Source: Planctomycetota bacterium (GTDB lineage Bacteria > Planctomycetota > UBA11346). From it: a stretch of DNA of 7,989 bases. The notes under the pieces were generated by a model. The model saw nothing but the letters and a program-made list of their open reading frames with translations. It had not been told where the DNA came from and did not search any database. The stretch's first letter is position 1. Every line of letters starts with the position of its first letter. The position numbers were made by a program, and so were the translations under genes. The DNA lies in contig JACDEC010000122.1 of the NCBI GenBank assembly GCA_013816645.1, positions 1 to 7,989 of the forward strand. Reading direction: 5' to 3'. Positions 1 through 5,183 of the stretch are shown piece by piece.

Positions 1-672
1 GCCCACCGGGCTGAGCAGGGCCTCGCGGTAGCGGTCGACCGCGGCCGCGACCGCCTGCTGGCCGGCGAGGTCGCCGCGGTCGCGCGCGATCATCGCCGCG
101 GCCTCGACGGTGATCTCGGCCCACAACGGCACGTCGCGGCCGCCGACTTCGCAGGCCAGCGGCAGGCGCTGACCGCAACCGAACGCGGCCTGGCCCGAAC
201 AGGTGATCGCGCCGACGTCGAACAGCACCGCACCGCGCTCGACGATCAGGTTGGCGGCGAAGCGCACGTTCTCGAGCAGGCAGTCGTTGCCGACCTGGCA
301 GGCGATCAGCGTGCAGTCGTAGATGCCGGTGGGCAGCGTCATGCCCGGCATGACCTCGACCTCGCCGGCGAAGCGGCCGAGCGCGCAGCGGCCCTTGAGA
401 TGGGTGCGGCGCACGCGGAACGGGTCGAAGTCCTGGGCGACGCAGACCAGCGACCAGTCCTCGGCGCGGCAGCCGCGGTCCTCCATCACCGCGATCTCCT
501 CGCGGGTGAGCTGGCGAGTGAGCATGCCGAGCACGTTGTCGCGGCGCTTGAGCACCGCGCGGGTCGACTCGAGGAGTTCGCTCCCTTCGCCGATGGTCGC
601 GGCGAGCGCCGTCAGGGTTGCCGGTATCGGTCGGGCCAGCTGCGCCGCCTGCCCGGCGGACGGGGCGTTCAT
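1..672 (-). CDS. DUF4954 family protein, N-terminal 224 residues (C-terminus beyond window)
   Basis: The frame is open from the ATG at 672 to the left edge with no stop, giving 224 residues of what is normally a protein of roughly 650. Family hallmarks as I recall them from Bacteroidetes members appear in order: LTREEI (55-60), GCRAEDW (67-73), DFDP (81-84), a glycine-rich stretch ending GIYDC (116-120), VGNDCLLENV (127-136) and GGRDVPLW (177-184). The repeated short hydrophobic/Gly turns at about 94-170 resemble a left-handed beta-helix of the kind found in sugar nucleotidyl- and acyltransferases. The first 50 residues are Ala-rich and not recognisable. The biochemical function is unknown. 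The start lies 34 bp after the nagB stop on the same strand, so co-transcription is likely and an amino-sugar or nucleotide-sugar role is inferred. No other start codon is seen in frame in the gap after nagB. The ribosome-binding site is weak. Confidence 0.82.
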   Translation of the reverse strand, partial: MNAPSAGQAAQLARPIPATLTALAATIGEGSELLESTRAVLKRRDNVLGMLTRQLTREEIAVMEDRGCRAEDWSLVCVAQDFDPFRVRRTHLKGRCALGRFAGEVEVMPGMTLPTGIYDCTLIACQVGNDCLLENVRFAANLIVERGAVLFDVGAITCSGQAAFGCGQRLPLACEVGGRDVPLWAEITVEAAAMIARDRGDLAGQQAVAAAVDRYREALLSPVG

Positions 673-706
673 CGCGACCGCGCGGCGTCGGCGGACGTCG
701 CGACGA

Positions 707-1474
707 TCACGCGAGCACCCGGATGCGCGGATCCGATTGTTCCAGGCGGGATGCCGCGTCGTGGTCGATGATCATGGTGAGGTCGGGGTGGTTGAGCAGC
801 AGGGTCGCAGGCACGCTCGGACCGGCTCGCCCGCGCACCACGCGATGCACGATTTCCGACTTGCCCAGCCCGCTGGCGATCAGCAGCACCTTGCGTGCGT
901 TCAGGATCTCCGCCATGCCCAGGGTGATCGCCTTGGACGGGGTCTCGTCGAGGTGCTTGAAGCGTTCGCCGCCGGACACCGCGGCCAGTGTCGACGGGGT
1001 CAGGTCGACCACCCGGGTGTGGCTGCCGCGCGTGCTTCCCGGCTCGTTCAAGCCGATGTGGCCGTTGTGGCCCAGCCCGAGCACCAGCAGGTCGAGCCCG
1101 CCGCGCGCTTGGATGAGCAGGTCGTAGGCGCTGCACTCGGCGTCGATGTCCGCGGCGTCGCCGGTGGGGACGTAGGTCTGCTCGCGCTGCACATCCACCT
1201 GGTTGAAAAGGTGGTAGTTCATGATGTAGCGCGTGCTGCGCGGATCGCCGGGCAGCAGCCCGACGTACTCGTCGGTGTTGAAGCAGGTGACGCGTCGGAA
1301 GCTGAACCCGCCCTTGGCGTGGAACAGCCGCACCAGCTCGGCGTAGGCGTACAGGCTGGTGTTGCCCGCCGACAAGCCGAGCGTCAGGTCGGGCTGCTCG
1401 GCGATGGCCTCGGCGAGCAGCCGCGCGAGCGCGTGCCCCGCCGATTCACGCGAACGGAATACCTGGAGCTTCAT
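707..1474 (-). CDS. nagB: Glucosamine-6-phosphate deaminase
   Basis: This 255-residue protein has the usual NagB length. It should catalyse the reversible cytosolic conversion of glucosamine 6-phosphate to fructose 6-phosphate and ammonia, feeding amino sugars into glycolysis. Motifs in order: the phosphate-binding loop TLGLSAGNTS (31-40), FNTDEY (65-70) with the catalytic-region Asp68/Glu69, and GHNGHIGLNEPG (135-146) with His139 and Glu144, matching the catalytic His143/Glu148 of E. coli NagB. Further on are SKAITLGMAEI (180-190) and a C-terminal HPDLTMIIDHDAA (229-241). Asn137 stands where E. coli has Asp141; the Asn form occurs in other NagB proteins, including Firmicutes ones, so activity is expected. 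The ATG at 1474 is the only convincing start, though it lacks a strong Shine-Dalgarno sequence. No nagA is in view. It lies downstream of gap, separated by a strong hairpin, and probably heads a transcript with the DUF4954 gene. Confidence 0.95.
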   Translation of the reverse strand: MKLQVFRSRESAGHALARLLAEAIAEQPDLTLGLSAGNTSLYAYAELVRLFHAKGGFSFRRVTCFNTDEYVGLLPGDPRSTRYIMNYHLFNQVDVQREQTYVPTGDAADIDAECSAYDLLIQARGGLDLLVLGLGHNGHIGLNEPGSTRGSHTRVVDLTPSTLAAVSGGERFKHLDETPSKAITLGMAEILNARKVLLIASGLGKSEIVHRVVRGRAGPSVPATLLLNHPDLTMIIDHDAASRLEQSDPRIRVLA

Positions 1475-1565
1475 GTTCGGGAAATGATGCGCCCACCCCG
1501 GCGAAGGGAAGGCCGTAGTGGCACATCAGCGACATTGCGTTCCGCACGACCCCGTCGCCAATCTA

Positions 1566-1608
1566 AGAATCGAACCGGAGGGCCCCCCTCCGGTTCGATC
1601 AAGATTCT
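1566..1608 (-). terminator. Strong hairpin downstream of gap, probable intrinsic-type terminator
   Basis: A perfect 14-bp stem (1569-1582 paired with 1586-1599) encloses a 3-nt loop. A further complementary pair, agaat/attct, lies outside at 1566-1570 and 1604-1608. It lies about 120 nt past the gap stop in the gap-nagB spacer. On the minus strand it is followed by ATTCTTAGATT, which is T-rich for this genome but not a true U-run. It most likely ends or stabilises the gap transcript and separates it from nagB. The rest of the 1475-1726 spacer shows no convincing promoter or gene. Confidence 0.65.
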
Positions 1609-1726
1609 CACTAAATACCGAATCGCGCCGTTATCGGTCGCGAGGCCAAGGCGGACGACCCGCCGCGCTCCGTCGGGAGCGCAAGGCGAGTCCAACGCCG
1701 GCATCGCGTCCGAGAACGGATGCGAT

Positions 1727-2773
1727 TCAGACGCCCTTAGCGACCATGTGCTTGAGCAGGTCGACGACGCGGTTGCTGTAACCCCACTCGTTGTCGTACC
1801 AGCTGATCAGCTTGAAGAAGTTCTTGTTCAGCTCGATCGACGAGCCCGCGTCGTAGATCGACGAGCGGGTGTCGTGGGTGAAGTCGGTCGAGACGACTTC
1901 CTCGTCGGTGTAACCGAGGATGCCCTTGAGGTTGGTCTCGGACGCCTTCTTGATCGCCGCGTTGATCTCGGCGAGCGAGGTCGCCTTCTCGGTCTTGAAG
2001 GTCAAGTCGATGACCGAGACCGTCGGCGTCGGCACGCGGAAGGCCATGCCGGTGAGCTTGCCCTTGACCTGCGGCAGCACGAGACCGACCGCCTTGGCGG
2101 CACCGGTCGAACTCGGGATGATGTTGGTCGCCGCGGTGCGGCCGCCCTTCCAGTCCTTCTTCGAGGGACCGTCGACGGTCTTCTGGGTCGCGGTGTAGGC
2201 GTGCACGGTGGTCATCAGGCCCTCGGTCAGGCCGAAGCCCGCGTCGAGGATGGTCTTCACCAGCGGCGCCAGGCAGTTGGTCGTGCAGCTGGCGTTGCTG
2301 ACGATGGCGTGCTTGGCCGGATCGTACTCCTGCTCGTTGACGCCGCAGACCATGGTCTTCACGCCGTCGCCCGAGGCGGGCGCCGAGATCACCACGCGCT
2401 TGGCGCCGGCGGCGATGTGCAGCTTGGCCTTGTCTTCCGAGGTGAACAGGCCGGTCGACTCGATGACGATGTCGACGCCGAGGTCCTTCCACGGCCAGTT
2501 GTCGCGGCAGGCCAGGACCTTGATCTCCTTGCCGTTGACCACGAGCACGTCGTCCTCGGCGACCTCGGGCTTGCTCTTCTTCGACGACACGGTGCCGGTG
2601 AACTTGCCCTGGGTCGAATCGAACTTCACCAGGTAGGCGAGGTTGTCGGCGGGGACCAGGTCGTTGACGGCGACGACTTCGAAATCCTTGCCGAGCAGGC
2701 CCTGCTCGACGATGGCGCGGAACACCAGGCGACCGATGCGGCCGAAGCCATTGATCGCGATCTTGGTGGCCAT
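1727..2773 (-). CDS. gap: Type I glyceraldehyde-3-phosphate dehydrogenase
   Basis: This 348-residue enzyme oxidises and phosphorylates glyceraldehyde 3-phosphate to 1,3-bisphosphoglycerate with NAD+ in cytosolic glycolysis, and works in reverse in gluconeogenesis. The sequence shows the Rossmann motif INGFGRIGR (7-15) and Asp38 after the second strand (AVNDL), which favours NAD over NADP. The active-site signature SNASCTTNC (159-167) carries the catalytic Cys163, and His191 lies in TTVHAYT (188-194). GRTAATNIIPSSTGAAKAVG (211-230) binds phosphate, and the C-terminal WYDNEWGYSNR (325-335) is typical. The length is slightly above the usual 330-340, partly from a Lys/Ser-rich segment near 60-75. 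The start is fixed by a strong GAGGAG Shine-Dalgarno sequence at 2780-2785. No pgk or tpi adjoins it, so gap is probably monocistronic, between a hairpin cluster upstream and a strong terminator-like hairpin downstream. Confidence 0.98.
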   Translation of the reverse strand: MATKIAINGFGRIGRLVFRAIVEQGLLGKDFEVVAVNDLVPADNLAYLVKFDSTQGKFTGTVSSKKSKPEVAEDDVLVVNGKEIKVLACRDNWPWKDLGVDIVIESTGLFTSEDKAKLHIAAGAKRVVISAPASGDGVKTMVCGVNEQEYDPAKHAIVSNASCTTNCLAPLVKTILDAGFGLTEGLMTTVHAYTATQKTVDGPSKKDWKGGRTAATNIIPSSTGAAKAVGLVLPQVKGKLTGMAFRVPTPTVSVIDLTFKTEKATSLAEINAAIKKASETNLKGILGYTDEEVVSTDFTHDTRSSIYDAGSSIELNKNFFKLISWYDNEWGYSNRVVDLLKHMVAKGV

Positions 2774-2836
2774 GGGAAACTCCTCGGAAGGCCCGTCGCG
2801 CCATGCGCCGATCGGGTTGGTTTGAATGGAGCGCGG

Positions 2837-2863
2837 AGCCTATGGCGGACCGCGTCAACGCAA
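2837..2863 (-). promoter_or_regulatory. Candidate promoter of gap
   Basis: On the minus strand, TTGCGT (2858-2863) and TAGGCT (2837-2842) are 15 nt apart. They would put transcription start near 2830 and give a leader of about 57 nt ending in the strong Shine-Dalgarno sequence. The match to sigma70 consensus is modest and the spacer short. It is listed because the same layout recurs before two other genes in this window. Confidence 0.3.
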
Positions 2864-2908
2864 GACGGCCCAATGGTTTCGCCGCGCACGCGTCGTATTT
2901 CAACGAAG

Positions 2909-2934
2909 CGACCCGCGTCGGCTGACGCGGGTCG
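2909..2934 (-). terminator. Hairpin between the 53-aa gene and gap
   Basis: A perfect 11-bp GC-rich stem (2909-2919 with 2924-2934) has a 4-nt loop. On the minus strand it is followed by CTTCGTTGAAAT, mildly T-rich, which makes it the likeliest terminator of the three dyads in this spacer. It would keep transcripts from the 53-aa gene out of gap. There is no uninterrupted U-run. Confidence 0.5.
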
Positions 2935-2945
2935 TCTCGATCGGG

Positions 2946-2965
2946 AGCCTGCTCAGGAGCAGGCT
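2946..2965. repeat. Inverted repeat, middle of a three-dyad cluster
   Basis: agcctgct (2946-2953) and agcaggct (2958-2965) form an 8-bp stem around a 4-nt centre whose outer bases can also pair. No T-run follows on either strand. Its role is unknown. It may be part of a composite terminator or an RNA-processing structure. Confidence 0.45.
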
Positions 2966-2982
2966 GCTCAGCGCGGTTCATC

Positions 2983-3006
2983 GGGAGACGGCATGCGCCG
3001 TCTCCC
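2983..3006 (-). terminator. Hairpin immediately after the 53-aa gene stop
   Basis: A perfect 10-bp stem (2983-2992 with 2997-3006) encloses the 4-nt loop atgc. It begins 8 nt past the stop codon of the small basic protein gene. No T-run follows on the minus strand, so it may protect the mRNA 3' end or work with the two hairpins beyond it rather than terminate alone. Confidence 0.45.
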
Positions 3007-3014
3007 AAGACCCA

Positions 3015-3176
3015 TCACGCGAGCTTGATGTTGCGGACCTTGGGCAGGTTGGTCACGCCCTTCTCGATGGTCCAGCGACCGTCGGCCTTGAGGCGCTCGA
3101 TGCGCTCGGCCCGGGTGAGGACGTTGCGATGCTTGCTCATACCGCCCGTGCTGGCGAAACTACCGTGCATGCTCAT
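3015..3176 (-). CDS. Small basic protein of the PVC-group family (53 aa)
   Basis: The ATG at 3176 opens a 53-residue, Lys/Arg-rich protein (TGA at 3015-3017). Its core SKHRNVLTRAERIERLKADGRW is split here as SKHRNVLTRAERIERL (14-29) then KADGRW (30-35), and it ends LPKVRNIKLA (44-53). I recognise this as the small basic protein family modelled as TIGR04137, known from Chlamydiae, Verrucomicrobia and Planctomycetes. The exact function is unknown; size, charge and the family's naming suggest an RNA- or ribosome-associated role, which is inference. Met3 and Met13 are possible later starts, but AGGAAGG at 3184-3190, 7 nt upstream, supports Met1. No signal peptide or membrane segment is seen. It sits alone between lpxA and gap, with its own promoter-like hexamers upstream and three hairpins downstream. 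Confidence 0.85.
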   Translation of the reverse strand: MSMHGSFASTGGMSKHRNVLTRAERIERLKADGRWTIEKGVTNLPKVRNIKLA

Positions 3177-3204
3177 GGGGATCCCTTCCTTCGCGAGGAG
3201 CGGA

Positions 3205-3231
3205 AGTCTAGAGCGCGAAGCCGATGTGCAA
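3205..3231 (-). promoter_or_regulatory. Candidate promoter of the 53-aa protein gene
   Basis: On the minus strand, TTGCAC (3226-3231) lies 15 nt from TAGACT (3205-3210). Initiation near 3198 would give a leader of about 22 nt containing the AGGAAGG ribosome-binding site. The spacer is shorter than the usual 17. The rest of the 3177-3293 spacer between this gene and lpxA shows nothing else recognisable. Confidence 0.4.
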
Positions 3232-3293
3232 GTGCCGGGATGGGGGCGGGTTCGGCGACCCTCGACCTGCTCCGCGCAACGGCGGAATCAGTC

Positions 3294-4172
3294 TCAAGCG
3301 CGTACCGCCGCGCGCGCGGCGTTCGCATCCGCTTCGCCAGCAGCCTTGCCGGGGGTCATCGGCAGGGGCGTGCGATGGGCTTCCTGGAGGCGGCCCTTGA
3401 TGCTGGTTTCGCGCTGCTGGACCACCCAGTCGCACAGCCGGTGCACCGGGCTGCCGGCAGCGGCGCTGGCGCGCACCCGGGCGAGCGCTTCAACCCGCTC
3501 GTCGGCGGTGCGGTCGTGGAACAGCTCGCGGAAGGCATCCTTGATCGCGCGGATGTCGGCGTCGGCAAAGCCGTCGCGGCGCAGGCCGACCACGTTGACG
3601 TTGCGGACCTCGGCGGGATGGCCTTCGGCGATGGTGAAGGGCGGCACGTCGGTGCGGATGCCGCTCATCGCGCCGACGAAGGCGAGTTCGCCGATGGTGA
3701 CGAAATGGTGGACGCCGACCATGCCGCTGATGATCGCCTTGCGCCCCACCGTGATGTGTCCGGCGAGCTGGGCGTTGTTGCTGATCACCACGCGTTCGGC
3801 GAGCTGGCAGTCGTGGGCGATGTGCGCGCTGGTCATGATCAGGCAGTCATCGCCGATCACGGTGCGCATGCCGCCCGAGGCGGTGCCCTTGTTGATGGTG
3901 ACGAACTCGTGGATCCGGCAACGCTTGCCGATCACGACCTCGCTGTCCTCGCCGCGGAACTTGAGGTCCTGGGGATCCCCGCCGACCACCGCGTGCGGCA
4001 TCACGATGGTGCCTTCGCCGATGGTGCTGCGGCCGTAAACCGTGACGTGGTTGCGGAGATCGACGTTGGCTTCGATGACCACCTTGCCCTTCACGTAGGA
4101 GAAGGGTCCGATGCTCGCGGTCGGGTGGACCTGCGCTTCGGGGTCGACGATCGCCAACGGGTGGATGGCCAT
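3294..4172 (-). CDS. lpxA: UDP-N-acetylglucosamine O-acyltransferase (LpxA)
   Basis: This 292-residue cytosolic enzyme transfers a 3-hydroxyacyl chain from acyl carrier protein to UDP-GlcNAc, the first step of lipid A synthesis. Residues 1-185 show the hexapeptide repeats of a left-handed beta-helix (IGPFSYV, IGEGTIV, IGDDCLI, VGRKAII). Landmarks are GDPQDLKFRGE (65-75), VTINKGT (91-97), AHIAHDC (116-122) with His117 and catalytic His120 (E. coli His122/His125), and NNAQLAGHI (132-140). The helical C-terminal domain follows (about 186-262), and a 25-30 residue Ala-rich tail makes it longer than the E. coli protein (262). Ala168 replaces the acyl-length residue Gly173 of E. coli. The start is supported by GGAGG at 4180-4184 and a promoter upstream. 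lpxD, fabZ and lpxB are not adjacent. The N-terminal HPLAIVDP-type start argues for LpxA rather than LpxD. Confidence 0.93.
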   Translation of the reverse strand: MAIHPLAIVDPEAQVHPTASIGPFSYVKGKVVIEANVDLRNHVTVYGRSTIGEGTIVMPHAVVGGDPQDLKFRGEDSEVVIGKRCRIHEFVTINKGTASGGMRTVIGDDCLIMTSAHIAHDCQLAERVVISNNAQLAGHITVGRKAIISGMVGVHHFVTIGELAFVGAMSGIRTDVPPFTIAEGHPAEVRNVNVVGLRRDGFADADIRAIKDAFRELFHDRTADERVEALARVRASAAAGSPVHRLCDWVVQQRETSIKGRLQEAHRTPLPMTPGKAAGEADANAARAAVRA

Positions 4173-4213
4173 GCGAAATCCTCCGTAAACCGAGTCCGGT
4201 TAAGAGTTGGGGA

Positions 4214-4242
4214 ACCATAGTCAGCGACTGACAACGGTTCAA
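4214..4242 (-). promoter_or_regulatory. Sigma70-like promoter of lpxA
   Basis: On the minus strand, TTGAAC (4237-4242) and TATGGT (4214-4219) are separated by exactly 17 nt, each matching consensus at four of six bases. Transcription would start near 4207, leaving a leader of about 35 nt with GGAGG before the lpxA ATG. The surrounding 4173-4291 spacer is AT-richer than its neighbours and serves both divergent genes. The plus strand also offers CTGACA (4229-4233 region onward) followed by TATTCA near 4250, a weaker candidate for the transposase-like gene. Confidence 0.55.
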
Positions 4243-4291
4243 GTCGCTTATTCATTGTCTGACATGGAATTCGCAGCATGGTCTGCTGGCC

Positions 4292-5128
4292 ATGCCGCTG
4301 CGGAGCGAACTGCTTGGCCCACCACACTCCTATTACGTGTGGGCCCGTTGTGCGCTCGACCACCCGGTCTTCGCTGATCTCGCCGATGCCACGCGCTGCC
4401 TGGAGGTGATCGAGCGGGTCCGTTCGGCTTTCGATGCCCGCGTTTTCGCCTACGCCATCGCGCGCAACGGTCTGCACTTGGTCGTGCACCACCATCCCGG
4501 CGTGCCGCTCGAAGAGCCCTGGCTGCGCCAGCGCTGGGCGATGCTCGGCAGCCTGCGCACCCCGCCGCCACAGCGCATCGCCGCGCGCCTGACCAGTCTG
4601 AGCGGACTCATGCAGACGCTGCAGCAACGCATCAGCCGGGCGGTCAACGGCGCGCATGGGCGCAGCGGAGCGATGTGGGCGGCGCGCTACCGGGCGTGCC
4701 TGCTGGCTGACGATGCAGCGCTGCTGGCGGCGATGGCGTGGCTCGAAGAGGACGTCGCGCTGCACGACGACATCGTCGCCTCCAGCCGCGGTCGCCACGG
4801 CCAGGGAGCGACCTCGGATCCCCATCTCGCTCCGCCACCGCTGCGCGTCGGCCCAGGCGACCAATGGTTCCCGACCGACGATGGCCCGCCTGGCTTGACT
4901 CCCCCTGCCGACGCCGAGCTGCAGGAATGGGTCGATCGCTCGAACCGCAGCCTGCCCGCGAGCGCCCGACGCGCCTACGGCGAAGCGCTGCGCCAGGGAT
5001 GGGCACTGGGACGACCGGAAAGCCTGATCGCCGTGCTGCAGCGCATCGGTCGCGGAGCAGGTCGCGGACGCAGCCGTTCGTTGCGCCACCTCGATGACGA
5101 TCTCGGCCTGTGCGGTGTGTGGGGATGA
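4292..5128 (+). CDS. Degenerate REP-associated tyrosine transposase (Y1/HUH) domain protein
   Basis: This 278-residue protein has the fold markers of the RAYT/IS200-like Y1 family: PHSYYVWARC (11-20, the usual HHV..RG strand), a helix at about 30-48, ARNGLHLVV (57-65), LSGLMQTLQQRISRAVN (103-119), GRSGAMWAARYRA (123-135) and the C-terminal GWALG (236-240) seen in proteobacterial-type RAYTs. The HUH motif normally reads NHFH; here Gly60 replaces the first His and only His62 remains. The tyrosine usual in the RRYVRYFN segment is absent (QRISRAVN, Ile114 and Ala117). The protein therefore looks unable to nick DNA but has an intact full-length frame, which suggests a domesticated DNA-binding role. 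No IS ends or flanking REP copies are evident. The ATG at 4292 has no Shine-Dalgarno sequence, and no in-frame ATG is seen upstream in the spacer. Family assignment is fairly sure; loss of activity is inferred from by-eye alignment. Confidence 0.75.
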   Translation: MPLRSELLGPPHSYYVWARCALDHPVFADLADATRCLEVIERVRSAFDARVFAYAIARNGLHLVVHHHPGVPLEEPWLRQRWAMLGSLRTPPPQRIAARLTSLSGLMQTLQQRISRAVNGAHGRSGAMWAARYRACLLADDAALLAAMAWLEEDVALHDDIVASSRGRHGQGATSDPHLAPPPLRVGPGDQWFPTDDGPPGLTPPADAELQEWVDRSNRSLPASARRAYGEALRQGWALGRPESLIAVLQRIGRGAGRGRSRSLRHLDDDLGLCGVWG

Positions 5129-5140
5129 ACGACGCAACCA

Positions 5141-5150
5141 TGACCGGTCA
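5141..5150. repeat. Perfect 10-bp palindrome upstream of queG
   Basis: TGACCGGTCA is a perfect palindrome 34 bp before the queG start and 12 bp after the transposase-like gene's stop. It could be an operator-like site, but only one copy is seen and chance occurrence in a GC-rich sequence is possible. Confidence 0.25.
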
Positions 5151-5183
5151 GGGGGTAGGGCCGCCGTCTGCACCGCGTAGGCT

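Noticed and set aside
1737..3008. Minus-strand open frame of 423 codons overlapping gap in another frame
   Set aside because: It is an Arg/Gly-rich frame shadow of gap with no domain; gap itself is unambiguous.
323..3028. Plus-strand open frame of 901 codons spanning the antisense of the DUF4954 gene, nagB and gap
   Set aside because: It runs opposite three confidently identified genes, is full of His/Arg/Val/Gly repeats typical of antisense GC-rich codons, and crosses intergenic hairpins. It is a composition artefact.
2826..4220. Plus-strand open frame of 464 codons antisense to the 53-aa gene and lpxA
   Set aside because: The translation has no recognisable domain and is rich in AD/HRD patterns expected from the complement of the lpxA hexapeptide repeats.
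4173..4291. Possible mobile-element end or origin at the strand switch
   Set aside because: There are no terminal repeats, no DnaA-box series and no AT-rich unwinding region; a divergent promoter spacer explains it.
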